From: Myotis daubentonii
Taxonomy: Eukaryota; Chordata; Mammalia; Chiroptera; Vespertilionidae
NCBI RefSeq assembly: GCF_963259705.1
Contig: NC_081849.1
Location: 57,446,093-57,510,092, forward strand
Direction: 5' to 3'
Length of the DNA stretch: 64,000 bases
Shown piece by piece: positions 47,501 to 55,142 of the stretch; the first letter of the stretch is position 1; each line of letters starts with the position of its first letter. The notes under the pieces were generated by a model. The model was not told the DNA's origin and did not search any database. It saw nothing but the letters and a program-made list of their open reading frames with translations. The position numbers and the translations under genes were made by a program.

Positions 47501-49324
47501 TCATATTGTCTAAGACCAATTGTGTGCATTTTTAGCCAATTTGATTTCCTCAGTTGAATACAAGAGCCACTTATTAATTTAGAAAAAATAAGGTTTTGTT
47601 ATAAAAAGATCAGTGATATTTTAAATAAAAATTATGAAATAATTTATCTTGTTTTCATAAGTTAAATTATATTTTGACTGCAAATACATTATTAGAGTAA
47701 TTTATCAGTATTATAATGGATTGGATAGGTATTAGGGACAATAATAAATCCTTTTTATTGGCTTTGCATCTCATTTCCCACTCAAATCCCCAAAACCAAC
47801 CCATTAGATCATTGGTAATGTATGTATGCTATTATTTTGATATTCCCCTTCCCATTCTTAACATTACGTTTTTCTAAATTAACCATCACTTTATGCTATC
47901 AAGGCATATTCGTGTAATTTAAAGTTTTAGGTAATTGATAGGTAATAGATAATACTTTTTGTTAGAAACCTATAGAAAATTGGTCTAATATGTCTGTTTT
48001 TCTCTTATAGAGTACAAGGAAAACATTACTATTGCAGTTTAGAATATGATACTGTAGGAAAATCAGTTAGTAATTTAGCGATAGGGTGAGTGTAGAACTT
48101 TGGGTTATGTGTGTATTGGTCCCATGATACACCTAGGAAGCTCATCTTTATATCTAATTATTACTATCATTATTGCATCCTGTCTACATTTTTTTATTTG
48201 CCCTTCTTTTCTCCTAAAATAGTAAATCCCCCTAAAAAGTCCAGTCATTGAGGTTGCTGCTTAATCAAGATCTGTTTGAAGTTGGCAGGATACAGAGTGT
48301 TCTGAAATGCTGACATTGCTGAGTCATTTGCAAAATTACAAAATATCTACACTGTTTCCTACCAGCAAATTTGGACTTTAAGAGGTTTCCAAGTCCCAGT
48401 GTGACTTGCATATAGGCCTGCATTATATCATGACTGATGAGAGGTATCATCATCATCACTACTTACTAAGCTAAAATGCCAAAATATGCCACTGTTCTAT
48501 ATGGAAATGAGCTTGGTTCCTGTCTTCTAGTAAGTTTCAGGTATGGATTTCTTTTATAACAGAGCGTTCAATGTTAAAGTGATTGCTTTCTATTAAAGTA
48601 GATGTCAGGAAGTTTCTTTAAACCATGACATTTGTGTAGTAACTGAAATCTTTGATTTGAAATTGCAGCTGATGTGCTGAGTGAAGAAGCGATATTGAAA
48701 TGGTACAAAGAAGCACACGTGGCCAAAGGCAAAAGTGTTTTTCTTGACCAGATGAAGAAATTTGTTGAGTGGTTGCAAAACGCAGAAGAAGGTATGATTC
48801 CATTGAACAACTTTGGTGGCCATTTAGCAAATCCTATCTCATTATAATTCAAGACAGCTGGTCTTCCACAGATTTTTCTTGCTTTCCTAAAACTAAAGGT
48901 CTTGAAGTGTCTTCCATATCAAACACTCAGCCTACATCTTAGCCTTTGTTTCTGAATCAAGGCAATGAAAATCTCTACATGGCAAAAAAAGAAACGGCCC
49001 TCTTAAATTATCCACTCTAATGGAGAACAAAGAGGAAGAAATAATTAGATCTGAAAGGGAAAACAATACATTTATTTTAATCACATTATGGCAAGTTCAT
49101 TTCAAAGCAAAGGGAACAAAAGTTTGCTACCTGCCCTCATATCTAACTATGTTACTTAGAAAATGGATACCTGGGACAACAATGTCTTGGGAGTGGGGCG
49201 GGGGTCAGGGGAGAGAAGTGCAGTAGAGACTCTCCTGGCCTTATTTAAAAGAAAGAAAACAACAACAATCATGACTTTCCTTTCTTCTCCCCTAGAATCT
49301 GAATCGGAAGGTGAGGACAATTAG
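15513..49324 (+). CDS. BZW2: BZW2 coding region (exons 2-12, spliced), eIF5-mimic protein 1
   Basis: Eleven coding exons join into one open frame of 1260 nt, 419 residues plus TAG, with no frameshift or internal stop. The start ([19 protein letters not shown]) and the acidic end ([11 protein letters not shown]) identify BZW2 rather than the paralogue BZW1. Known of the family: BZW2 (5MP1) is a cytosolic HEAT-repeat protein with a C-terminal W2 domain, here about residues 248-415. It resembles the eIF5 C-terminal domain and contacts eIF2-beta and eIF3c, antagonising eIF5 and raising the stringency of AUG selection. Seen here: N-terminal helical repeats to about residue 245; W2 aromatic/acidic segments around [13 protein letters not shown] (exon 9) and in exons 11-12. 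The start codon is the first ATG of exon 2 and has a poor context. Introns exclude a processed pseudogene. Exon 1 (5' UTR) is not in the window. Confidence 0.97.
15587..15635 (+). promoter_or_regulatory. (GT)n/G12/G-rich tract after exon 2 donor
   Basis: GTGTGTGT runs into G12 (15601-15612), then AGGGGCGAGGGAGGCGGGGG. It begins within 20 bases of the exon 2 donor on the sense strand and has several G-runs able to form a G-quadruplex. A regulatory role is inference only. Confidence 0.5.
15755..15895 (-). mobile_element. MIR fragment
   Basis: The inverted MIR order is visible, including ATCTACAAAATGAGGATAAT. It lies about 190 bp after exon 2. Confidence 0.65.
16162..16225 (+). repeat. 64-bp direct repeat, copy downstream of exon 2
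   Basis: The second copy of the repeat at 15347-15410, offset by 815 bp, in intron 2. Confidence 0.95.
20046..20222 (+). CDS. BZW2: BZW2 exon 3
   Basis: It codes residues 20-78, from [11 protein letters not shown] to LVAGSM, and begins the N-terminal helical-repeat region. The reading frame enters with two bases and leaves with one. The donor is the consensus GTAAGC. The acceptor is TTTGAG, a rare GAG type after an interrupted pyrimidine tract, and no better AG lies nearby. Confidence 0.96.
21024..21197. mobile_element. Decayed hAT-like element
   Basis: CAGCGATTTTCAACTGCC opens and ATTGAGAAGCACTG closes the segment as weak inverted termini. Family unknown. Confidence 0.45.
21879..22020 (+). 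mobile_element. Ves SINE, older variant
   Basis: It begins TAGCCCTGGCCAGGCAGCTC and has the B-box region GTTTCAATCCCC. Imperfect target duplication AATCATATGTTCC / AATCCTGTGTTCC. Confidence 0.85.
24089..24398 (-). mobile_element. SPIN-type hAT element (non-autonomous, 310 bp)
   Basis: Termini CAGTGGTTCTCAACC and GGTTGAGAACCGCTG match the SPIN family. Flanking 8 bp are TATTAGAG / TATTCGAG. The body words GGGTCGTTTGACCCC and TATGTAATTATATATGTG also fit SPIN. It lies 161 bp before exon 4. Confidence 0.92.
24560..24663 (+). CDS. BZW2: BZW2 exon 4
   Basis: It codes residues 79-113 ([12 protein letters not shown] to ETIRNHAQ). The acceptor is TTTTTCAG and the donor CAG/GTAGAG. The exon ends in phase 0. 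It starts only about 160 bp after a SPIN-type hAT insertion in intron 3. Confidence 0.97.
24840..25420 (+). mobile_element. Decayed L1 (L1M-type) fragments
   Basis: GACCCAGGAATTCCACTTCT and GAACTGCAAGTCAGTAAG match recurrent L1 ORF2/3' region phrases. The order is scrambled, so at least two fragments. Very diverged. Confidence 0.65.
25809..26069 (+). mobile_element. Ves SINE with C13 tract
   Basis: It begins GCCCTGGCCGGTTTTGTTAA, with a tRNA-like B box (GGTTTGATTCC) and an AAAATCAATGGAAAAAG tail. No clear target duplication is visible. A C13 run lies at 25989-26001. Confidence 0.85.
26592..26751 (+). mobile_element. HeliBat-type Helitron (160 bp)
   Basis: It starts TCCTATATAATAAAAAGC and ends with a GTGCACGAATTCATGCAC hairpin and GGGCCTTTAG (CTAG changed to TTAG), flanked by A and T. 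Confidence 0.88.
26800..27060. repeat. Old interspersed repeat, unassigned
   Basis: CAGAATTTTATTGCTCAG, CAGATTAGGGCCAAGCCC and TCCAAATGCAGTCACA are phrases common in old mammalian repeats. I cannot name the family. Confidence 0.45.
27831..27896 (+). CDS. BZW2: BZW2 exon 5
   Basis: This is a 66-nt, phase 0-0 exon for residues 114-135 ([18 protein letters not shown], then AMKK). The acceptor is TGTTTAG and the donor AAG/GTAAAA. Codon 132 is GCA (Ala), where human BZW2 and BZW1 have Glu as I recall them. The exon can be skipped without changing frame. Confidence 0.96.
28364..28597 (+). mobile_element. HeliBat-type Helitron (234 bp)
   Basis: It starts TCTATATATATAAAAGCC and ends GGTGCACGAATCCATGTACT, GGGCCTCTAG. 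It lies in the middle of an old MIR. A hAT element is inserted at its 3' boundary. Confidence 0.9.
28600..28834 (+). mobile_element. Non-autonomous hAT (235 bp)
   Basis: Termini CAGTGATGGCGAACC and GGTTCACCATCACTG. The exact 8-bp duplication CTCTAGTA (28592-28599, 28835-28842) includes the terminal CTAG of the neighbouring Helitron. Confidence 0.93.
29370..29480 (-). mobile_element. MIR fragment
   Basis: AATCACTTAATTTTTTGTGC and CTGTAAAGTAAAGATCAAGG follow the inverted MIR order; diverged. Confidence 0.55.
31484..31619 (+). CDS. BZW2: BZW2 exon 6
   Basis: It codes residues 136-180 ([19 protein letters not shown] to FTDNLVKE). The acceptor is CCACAG and the donor GAAG/GTAATT. It leaves one base for Gly181. 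Confidence 0.97.
33557..33764 (+). mobile_element. Ves SINE
   Basis: It begins GCCCTGGCTGGTGCTGCTCA. The tail is AAAATCAATGG then GATTAACAACAACAA. Target duplication AAAGTATTGCAGACTT (left) / AAAGTATAGCAGACTT (right). Confidence 0.92.
34464..34668 (-). mobile_element. Ves SINE
   Basis: Reverse-complement Ves body (CTGGCCGGGAATTGAAC, CACTGAGCACACTGGCCGGG). Target duplication AATTCATGAATATTTT / AATTCGTGAATATTTT. Confidence 0.92.
35204..35313 (+). CDS. BZW2: BZW2 exon 7
   Basis: It codes residues 181-217 ([19 protein letters not shown] to LDKRLL). The acceptor is AAACAG and the donor CTT/GTAAGT. It is flanked by oppositely oriented Ves SINEs at 34464 (minus) and 37557 (plus). Confidence 0.97.
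35843..36075 (-). mobile_element. HeliBat-type Helitron (233 bp)
   Basis: The plus strand reads CTAGAGGCCCAATGCATGAA at the left and GGTCTAATTAGCATATTGTG near the right end, the reverse complement of Helitron 3' and 5' termini. Confidence 0.88.
36824..36892. mobile_element. 69-bp hAT MITE, first copy of a tandem pair
   Basis: Termini CAGTGGTCACCAACC and GGTTGGCGACCACTG. The body is close to palindromic (GGACCACTGGTGGTC). The left flank ATTTAGGG pairs with the right flank of the second copy. Confidence 0.9.
36913..36981. mobile_element. 69-bp hAT MITE, second copy of a tandem pair
   Basis: Termini CAGTGGTCGCCAACT and GGTTGGCGACCACTG, in the same orientation as the first copy and 20 bp from it. 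The right flank is ATTTAGGG. Confidence 0.9.
37087..37301 (+). mobile_element. Young hAT MITE (215 bp), copy 1
   Basis: Termini CAGCCGTGGGCAAAC and GTTTGCCCACCCCTG. Exact target duplication GTTTAGAC. Confidence 0.93.
37557..37809 (+). mobile_element. Ves SINE with (AT)n tail
   Basis: It begins TGCCCTAGCCGGTTTGGCTC. The tail TAAAAAATCA runs into a microsatellite of about 28 AT units (37750-37806). Exact target duplication AATATTTCTGGCTG. Confidence 0.94.
37750..37806. repeat. (AT)n microsatellite
   Basis: About 28 uninterrupted AT dinucleotides in the tail of the Ves SINE, likely length-variable. Confidence 0.95.
38597..38773 (+). mobile_element. HeliBat-type Helitron (177 bp)
   Basis: It starts TCTACAATAATAAAAGTATA and ends with TTTGCACGAATTTCGTGCAT and GGGCCTCTGG, so the terminal CTAG has decayed to CTGG. 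Confidence 0.87.
38973..39028 (+). repeat. Copy of the exon 9/intron 9 junction in intron 7
   Basis: It matches 40431-40486 at 51 of 56 positions, in the same orientation. It includes the last bases of exon 9, the donor GTACAG and 37 further intron bases. Confidence 0.93.
39374..39544 (+). CDS. BZW2: BZW2 exon 8
   Basis: This 171-nt, phase 0-0 exon codes residues 218-274 ([17 protein letters not shown] to SQECPIKE) and crosses into the W2 domain at about residue 248. The acceptor is TCTCAG and the donor GAG/GTGAGA. It is richer in G+C and CpG than exons 3-6, as is exon 10. Confidence 0.97.
39545..40296 (+). other. BZW2 intron 8
   Basis: The intron is 752 bp, with no transposon recognised. 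Confidence 0.9.
40297..40443 (+). CDS. BZW2: BZW2 exon 9 (W2 domain)
   Basis: It codes residues 275-323 ([17 protein letters not shown] to EQALKHLK), including the aromatic/acidic segment with [11 protein letters not shown]. It is 147 nt, phase 0-0. The acceptor is TTTAG and the donor AAG/GTACAG. The last 13 bases and the first 43 of intron 9 recur as a 91%-identical copy in intron 7 at 38973-39028. Confidence 0.97.
40444..41494 (+). other. BZW2 intron 9
   Basis: The intron is 1051 bp. A stretch around 40940-41230 resembles an old interspersed repeat that I cannot name; the rest is unique. Confidence 0.85.
41495..41633 (+). CDS. BZW2: BZW2 exon 10 (W2 domain)
   Basis: It codes residues 324-369 ([19 protein letters not shown] to IVVLFYK). 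The acceptor is CCTGCAG after a long C/T tract and the donor AAAG/GTATCC. This is a strongly conserved part of the family W2 domain, with [16 protein letters not shown] visible. Confidence 0.97.
43895..44050 (+). mobile_element. MER5A-like fragment
   Basis: GCAAATGAATCACATCGGGA and TTGTTAGAAGCCCAGA follow MER5A. Both ends are decayed. Confidence 0.6.
44210..44479 (-). mobile_element. HeliBat-type Helitron (about 270 bp)
   Basis: CTAGAGGCCTGTTGCACGAA marks the 3' end at the left. CTATTATTAGGTAAGATAAG marks the 5' end at the right. Two internal TTTGCAT motifs, typical of the 5' region, are present. Confidence 0.85.
44554..44586. repeat. (CT)n microsatellite
   Basis: About 16 CT units in intron 10. 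Confidence 0.93.
45756..46440 (-). mobile_element. L1 3' end, 5'-truncated insertion split by a Helitron
   Basis: The T-rich left end marks the poly-A side. The body includes TTCCACATATGAGTGAGATA and GCTTAGCATAAT, typical of the antisense L1 3' region. Exact 16-bp target duplication TAGTCTCCCAATTTTA at 45740 and 46441. Without the nested Helitron it is about 331 bp long. Confidence 0.9.
45889..46242 (+). mobile_element. HeliBat-type Helitron nested in an L1
   Basis: It starts TCTATACTAATAAAAGGG and ends GTGCATGAATTTCATGCACT, GGGCCTCTAG. The L1 sequence resumes directly after it (ACACATA then TGTATAGAAG), so the insertion used an A/T target inside the L1. Confidence 0.92.
48669..48791 (+). 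CDS. BZW2: BZW2 exon 11 (W2 domain)
   Basis: It codes residues 370-410 ([20 protein letters not shown] to [10 protein letters not shown]). It holds the second aromatic/acidic segment of the W2 fold ([15 protein letters not shown]). The acceptor is TTGCAG and the donor AAG/GTATGA. Confidence 0.97.
48792..49295 (+). other. BZW2 intron 11
   Basis: The intron is 504 bp, with no repeat or gene recognised. Confidence 0.9.
49296..49324 (+). CDS. BZW2: BZW2 exon 12, coding end
   Basis: The acceptor is CCCCTAG. It codes the acidic tail ESESEGEDN, then TAG at 49322-49324. Acidic tails at this place contribute to eIF2-beta binding in eIF5-like W2 domains. The penultimate residue is Asp, where human BZW2 has Glu as I recall it. 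Confidence 0.96.
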
Positions 49325-49755
49325 ATGGCCGGAGAAGCACAATGCCTAGGTCATCACACAACACTTGGATTGGGAATGCTGAACCATTCGAGAAGAGAAA
49401 CTTGGCTTGTTTTCACAAAGGAAAAAAAAAATAGGATAGGTTTCCCTTGTGCAGAGGGGGCAAATGGTTTTTGTTTTTGTTTTGTTTTTAAATGGAGCCC
49501 TGAGGCATCAGCTATTATACTTGGGACTCTACCTCTCACTCACTATATGCTAACTTAAAGCCATTCAACCGGGAGTCCAGTAGGAATCTGAATTACTCAA
49601 CAGACTCCTCTTTTTTAGCTGTATTTTTCAGGTACTGTGTGGTGAACGCCCCACTGGTGTCTATTACAGGGCCACTTTGGTAGTTGTGTATCTGCTTGTG
49701 TATGTGATTTGACAAACCAGTTTTTTTAAATAAATGGCTTTATAAAAATCTGGGC
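49325..49755 (+). other. BZW2: BZW2 3' untranslated region
   Basis: About 430 bp run from the stop to the expected cleavage site, roughly 20 bases after AATAAA. There is no obvious repeat inside. The exact 3' end is inferred from the signal position. Confidence 0.8.
49729..49734 (+). terminator. BZW2: BZW2 polyadenylation signal AATAAA
   Basis: A canonical hexamer about 405 bp after the stop codon, followed by TTTATAAAAATCTGGGCC and then a T-rich stretch, fits a cleavage site near 49750-49760. Confidence 0.85.
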
Positions 49756-50168
49756 CTATATTCTCAGAACTCTTATTTCTTTACCTAACATGACTTCCTA
49801 CACAGATGACATTTCAGCTAATATTTTGACAAAAATATATTTAAAGAGAAGATGTTAAAAATTACATTCAATTTATGATAACAGTTGTATGCCAACTTTT
49901 ATGTTTTATATTTTTTATATTTAATTTTACGTGCCGACATGTACAAGGGTTTCCCTTTATTTTAGGGGGTGATGAGTAAAAGGTAAGAAGGCTACTGCAC
50001 TGGAGGATATCTGACTTTGCCCCATAATTTCGAAGGTGACCAAGGTCATCGAGTTGGTGACTAAGACTGAACTCAATTTCCCATCTTTAGCGTCCATATC
50101 TGCTTTTTTGTCTATGTTCTGTTGTCAAATTATTTTTTATAACAATATAAGTTTCTAACAGTTTAAGC

Positions 50169-50383
50169 CAGGGGTGGGCAAACTTTTTGACTCGAGGGCC
50201 ACAATGGGTTCTTAAACTGGACCGGAGGGCCGGAACAAAAGCATGGATGGAGTGTTTGTGTGAACTAATATAAATTCAAAGTAAACATCATTACATAAAA
50301 GAGTATGGTCTTTTTTTTTTTTTAGTTTTATTCATTTCATATGGGCCGGATCCGGCCCGTGGGACATAGTTTGCCCACGGCTG
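50169..50383 (-). mobile_element. Young hAT MITE (215 bp), copy 2
   Basis: The same family as 37087-37301, inverted. Exact target duplication GTTTAAGC. Confidence 0.93.
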
Positions 50384-50689
50384 GTTTAAGCAAAAGTTTT
50401 TAAAACCAGCACTGCTAATGAATAAACATCTGGAAAATCTATTTCTAATCTATAAACGTAGCAATTACAGAATACTAAATATTTAACATTTTCTAGCACA
50501 GAGTATTTTTCCAAACGGAACTTGAGATAGTGATCTTAAGTAAGCAGCCAAGAGAGGGACGATTACTCATAGGACGATTAAGCAAGGACTTAGTGAATCC
50601 TCAAACCCAAAGCGCCTTCTTTCTCTGAAAGACTCTGTTTTCTTTTTTTAAAAAAAAGAAACTTTCAATTATCAAAGGAGTTACATTAG

Positions 50690-51430
50690 CTATCTATTGC
50701 TGTGTAACAAATTATCCCCCAATTTAGCATCTTAGCAACAAACTTACTATGTCATAGTTTCCGTGGGCCAGGAACCCAGGTGGGGCTTAGCTAGGGAATT
50801 TGTAGCCCAGGGCCTTTCCCTTAGTTGCAGTCAATCTGTTGGCTGGAGCTGCTGTCATCGGAGGCTCTAGGACAGTCGTGGGCAAACTTGGCCCGCCCCG
50901 CGGGCCGGATCCAGCTGGTTTGAACAGAATAAAACTAAAAAAAAAAAAAAAAAAAAAGACCGTACCCTTTTATGTAATGATGTTTACTTTGAATTTATAT
51001 TAGTTCACACAAACACTCCACCCATGCTTTTGTTCCGGCCCTCCGGTCCAGTTTAAGAACCCATTGTGGCCCTCGAGTCAAAAAGTTTGCCCACCCCTGC
51101 TCTAGGAGCTGCCTCCAGGCTGACAGTGGTGACCCATGGGCCTTAGTTTCTTGCTAACTTTTAGCCAGAGGGTTCAGTCTCTCAACATAGGGTCCTCTAC
51201 TTAGGCTGCCTGGGTGTCTTCATGTCTTAACAGGTGGCTTCCCCCAGAATGAATGGTCTGAGGAAAGGAAGCCATCTGTAACCTAATATTGGAAGTGATA
51301 TAACATCTCTGCCATATTCTATTCCTCATTGATCAACCCTGGTACAGCATAGATAGGGACTCCAGGAGGTGTGAATACCAGGAGGTGGGATAATCAATCA
51401 TCATACTAGCCATTTCAGAGGCTGGCTACC
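50690..51430. repeat. Old interspersed repeat, unassigned, split by a hAT
   Basis: GCTATCTATTGCTGTGTAAC, GGTGGCTTCCCCCAGAATGA and GGTGTGAATACCAGGAGG belong to one widespread old mammalian repeat. It is interrupted by the MITE at 50873-51099. Confidence 0.55.
50873..51099 (+). mobile_element. Young hAT MITE (227 bp), copy 3
   Basis: The same family. A long poly-A run lies near 50937-50957. Exact target duplication CTCTAGGA. It is inserted in an older unassigned repeat. Confidence 0.93.
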
Positions 51431-51544
51431 AGAGTAGTACATACTAACATAGTTCCTGGAGAGTTTTAAAATCTTCACCTAGTGTTAAAACAAAGCAGTA
51501 AAAGGAGATGTCAGAAATATCTTGATAAATTTTTATAAATATAA

Positions 51545-52999
51545 CTAGAGGCCCAGTGCACCAAAATTTGTGCACTGGGCGGGGGGGAGGGGATCCCTCA
51601 GCCTGGCCTGTGCCCTCTTGAAGTCTGGGACCCCTCGGGAGATAACGACCTGCTGGCTTAGGCCTGCTCCCGGGTGGCAGAGGGCAGGCCCAATCCCTAG
51701 GTGCAGCCCTTGGTTGGGCTCAGAGCAGGGCTGATTGGGGAGTTGGGGCGCCGCCCCCTGTCATGCACAGAGCAGGGCAGATCAGGAGGTTGCGATGTCA
51801 CCCTCAGTCACGCTCAGGGTAGGGCCGATTGGGGGGTTGGGGCACCGCCCCCTGTCACACTCAAGGCAGGGTTGATGGGGAGGTTGCAGCGCCACCCCCT
51901 GTCATGCACAGAGCAGGGCCAATCGGGGTTGGGGCGCTGCCCCCTGTCACTCACAGAGCAGGGCCCATCAGGGGGTTGGGGCTCCATACCCTGTCACGCA
52001 CAGAGCAGGGCCGATCAGGAGGTTGAGGAGCTCCCTCCTGTCACTGACAGAGCAGGGCCAATAGGGGAGTTGGGATGCTGCCCTCTATCACTCACAGAGC
52101 AGGGCCGATCAGGGGGTTGGGGCACCGCCACTGTCACACTCAGGGCAGGGCCGATGGGGAGGTTATGGCTCTACCCCATCACACACAGAGCAGGGCCCGT
52201 TGTGGGGGGTTGGGGCGCTGCACCCTGTCACACACACAGCAGGGCCGATCAGGGGGTTGGGGCGCTGTCCCCTGTCACACTGATCCTGGTGCCAGGAGGC
52301 CTCGCGGCTCTGCTGATCCCGGTGCTGGGAGGCATATTACCCTTTTACTATATAGGATAGAGGCCTGGTGCACGGGTGGGGGCCGGCTGGTTTGCCCTGA
52401 AGGGTGTCCTGGATCAGGGTGGGGGTCCCCACTGGGGTGCCTGGCCAGCCTGGATGAGGGGATGATGGCTGTTTGCAGCTGGTCACACACCCTTCAGGGC
52501 GGGGGTCCCCACTGGGGTGCCTGGCCAGTCTGGGTGAGGGGCTGAGGGCTGTTTTCAGGCTGGCGGGTGACTGAAGCTCCCAACCGCTCCTTTTTTTCTT
52601 TTTTTTTATTCTGGGCCAGCTTTAGCTCTGAGGCTTGGCTCCAGCTCTTAGGCCTTGGCTGCTGAAAGCAGGTATCTGGTTTGTTTGGGTTCTATAACCG
52701 AAACACTGTTTCAACTCCAGCTCTGAGATCCTGGCTGGCTGAAAGCAGGTTTCTGGGGTTTTGTTTAGCTTCTATATTTGTAACAATGTTTCAAACTGCA
52801 AGCTCAGAGGCCGGCAGCGGCAGGTGGGGAACTTTGGAGTCCTCCGTCACTGAAGCAAGCAAGCTTCATGTTCGCTTCAAGCTGCCTGGCTGCCGCCGCC
52901 GTCTTGGCTGGCAGTTAATTTGCATATTGCCCTGATTAGCCAATGGGAAGGGTAGCGGAGGTATGGCTAATTACCATCTTTCTCTTTTATTAGATAGGG
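51545..52999 (-). mobile_element. Composite HeliBat-type Helitron, inverted second copy
   Basis: The left end is CTAGAGGCCCAGTGCACC and the right end TCTTTTATTAGATAGG (last base mutated). The internal junction at 52345-52365 (CTATATAGGATAGAGGCC) matches the junction of the copy at 13500-15078. It has units of about 813 and 642 bp. Confidence 0.9.
51760..52290 (-). repeat. Minisatellite inside Helitron, second copy
   Basis: Units of about 48 bp with GCACAGAGCAGGGCCGATC and GGGGTTGGGGC words are the reverse complement of the array at 14210-14900. Most units are a multiple of three long, giving a 219-codon spurious frame on the plus strand. Confidence 0.85.
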
Positions 53000-53160
53000 C
53001 TTGCTTAATTCTTTAAAAATTAAGTCTATTGTATATGTTTTATATCCTGATCTTTATTAAATAATATTCTTTAACATTTTACTATATCAATAACTATTCT
53101 TCAAAAGCATGTTTTAAAAATACATTTTGTTTTTGGTATGGATGAGGCATAATCTTTATT

Positions 53161-53260
53161 ACAGTCAGTCCTCGGGTTACATCGGACTCGACATATGTTG
53201 TTTCGTGGTTACATTGCCATCTCCCATTTATTTATTAAAAAAAAAAAAAGTTGCGTCATT
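53161..53260. mobile_element. Tigger/pogo-like transposon terminus
   Basis: CAGTCAGTCCTCGGGTTACA after TA, with ACTCGACATATGTTGTTTCG next, looks like one end of a Tc1/mariner-class element. No matching opposite end was found within about 500 bp. Confidence 0.5.
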
Positions 53261-53986
53261 TTGATGTATGTACATATGGGCTTTATGTTTTTTATTATTT
53301 ATTTACCACAAGTAAAGGTCAGGAATTGTTATTTCTTTTAATTTTTTTTTTTTTTTTTACTTTTTACTTCATTACTGCTGTGTATATACTCCATGTGAGT
53401 GATGTAGGTACTTATGTAATTATTAAGAAAAAAAATGGAAATGTGATGTGGGTCAAAGGATTTGACTATTTTAAACACAAAATTTTATTTACTGAATTCG
53501 CATGTATACATTTGAATGCATTTTATACCTATTTGGGGCATAGTCCACGGCAATATTATTTTGACAAGAAATCAAAAATTTATCTGCTAACCTCTACAAA
53601 TATGAAAGTGAAACTTCTGGAATTCAGCAGGTCCAATTTGTAAAATTGTAGGGACAAGGAGGATTAAAATATTTCATTTTCAAGCCAAGAAAACCAGCAG
53701 TCTGGAAACGGGTCGGGCCCTGCATGTCGATGGAATCATCTGGGGTGAGCCAGTGTGTTCCTGGCTCTGATGATTCACCATCTCTGACCTCAGCTTCGAG
53801 CTAATGGAAATTACTTCTCTCTGCTTTCTGTACCTTGGAAAATGGTAGATTTTAAGGTCCATCCTGAGAGATGCCCCTACACTGCCATGGCCCTCTACTT
53901 GGGGAATAGGGGCAAGTAAAATGTTTCTTCCGGCAAAACACCTTTTTAGAGCTAGACTGTGCATATTTAAATCTCTGCACCTTTCC

Positions 53987-54010
53987 GTGTGTGTGTGTGT
54001 GTGTGTGTGT
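53987..54010. repeat. (GT)n microsatellite
   Basis: Twelve GT units in intergenic DNA. Confidence 0.93.
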
Positions 54011-54565
54011 TAACTATTGATATGAAGCAGAGAAAAACGCCTAGTCTGTGCTTATGTATTGAATAGAAACAGCACACTTGTTTAACGAGCAACAAGTGGC
54101 CGTGAACATGAGCAGTCTCGGAAGCCCCCCCGTCAGTAAAGCATTGGCCTGAGTTCTGACAGCGTCACCTCATTTGCCTGTGCTTAGGATGGATGCAGCA
54201 ACAATGTGTTCATGCCTTTTACTCAACTTTGCTTCACCTCCTTTTGTTGTTCTTTGTGTTTCGTTCCTTTCTGGTAAGTGATTAAGTAGATACTGTCAAT
54301 CTGCCAACAGTAATAACCAGCTCTCTCAGCAAGTACATACGAAACATAAGAATGTTATTTTTAATTAGCCAAAATGTTGCACTGTTCTCTTTTGGCAGAG
54401 AGAATGATTCCTAGGCACCTTTCTTTTTCAGAGATGGTTTTGGAACACAAGCGTTTCCTCATATAGCATTCATTACAAAAAAAGAAAATCATTCCCAGCC
54501 TTCTCTTTTGTATGGACAACACAGTTTTTGTTTTGCTTTGTTTTATTAAATCATAATTTACAGGG

Positions 54566-54829
54566 AGCCCTAATTGTTTTGGCTCAGTGGATAGAGCATT
54601 GGGCTGTGGACTGAAGGGTCCCAGGTTCAGTTCCAGTCAAGGGCACATGCCTCAGTTGCAGGCTGGGTTCCCAAACAATTGATGTGTCTCTCACACTGAT
54701 GTTTCTCCTCCTCTGTCTCTCCCCCTCCCTTCCACTCTAAAAACTAATGGAAAAGTATCCTCAGGTGAGGATTAACTAAAAAAAGAAAAAATATATCCTC
54801 AGGTGAGGAGTAACAACAACAACAAAAAT
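54566..54829 (+). mobile_element. Ves SINE with duplicated tail
   Basis: It begins AGCCCTAATTGTTTTGGCTC. The tail motif TATCCTCAGGTGAGGA.TAAC occurs twice, before and after an A-rich stretch. Confidence 0.87.
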
Positions 54830-55142
54830 AGTTACTGTGGCTTCACTTGTTTGTACGACTTCCACGTTTTGCTTTATCTGCTGTGCAAGCGGATGAGTGG
54901 AGAGATGTACTTGTTTGGCCTGAGCTGGGAGGCACCATTAGTCAGCCCTTTCACTAATTAGCCTGTCACTTGACTCAGTATTTACTATGCTTAATTGTAA
55001 AATAAGGGCCTGGACAAGATCAGTCCGTAAACTGGGACTTCACCGTTCACATCACCCAAAGTTAAACAAATGCAAGACTGTTCTCATCAGATTCTCACAG
55101 TTTCTTGTGACCGAAGAAAGGTAAAATAATTGGGCTAAATTG

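Larger units (their letters stand above)
41634..48668 (+). other. BZW2 intron 10
   Basis: The largest complete intron (7.0 kb). It contains G16 and G14 tracts, a MER5A-like fragment (about 43895-44050), a Helitron (44210-44479), a (CT)n tract and a 5'-truncated L1 carrying a nested Helitron (45756-46440). From 46460 to 48660 I see nothing assignable. Confidence 0.85.

Noticed and set aside
15513..49324. BZW1 instead of BZW2
   Set aside because: The N-terminus ([14 protein letters not shown]), [15 protein letters not shown] and the ESESEGEDN tail fit BZW2; BZW1 differs at these sites.
51701..52360. 219-codon ORF on the plus strand, the longest in the window
   Set aside because: It lies wholly inside the Helitron minisatellite and translates its repeat units; no homology or gene context.
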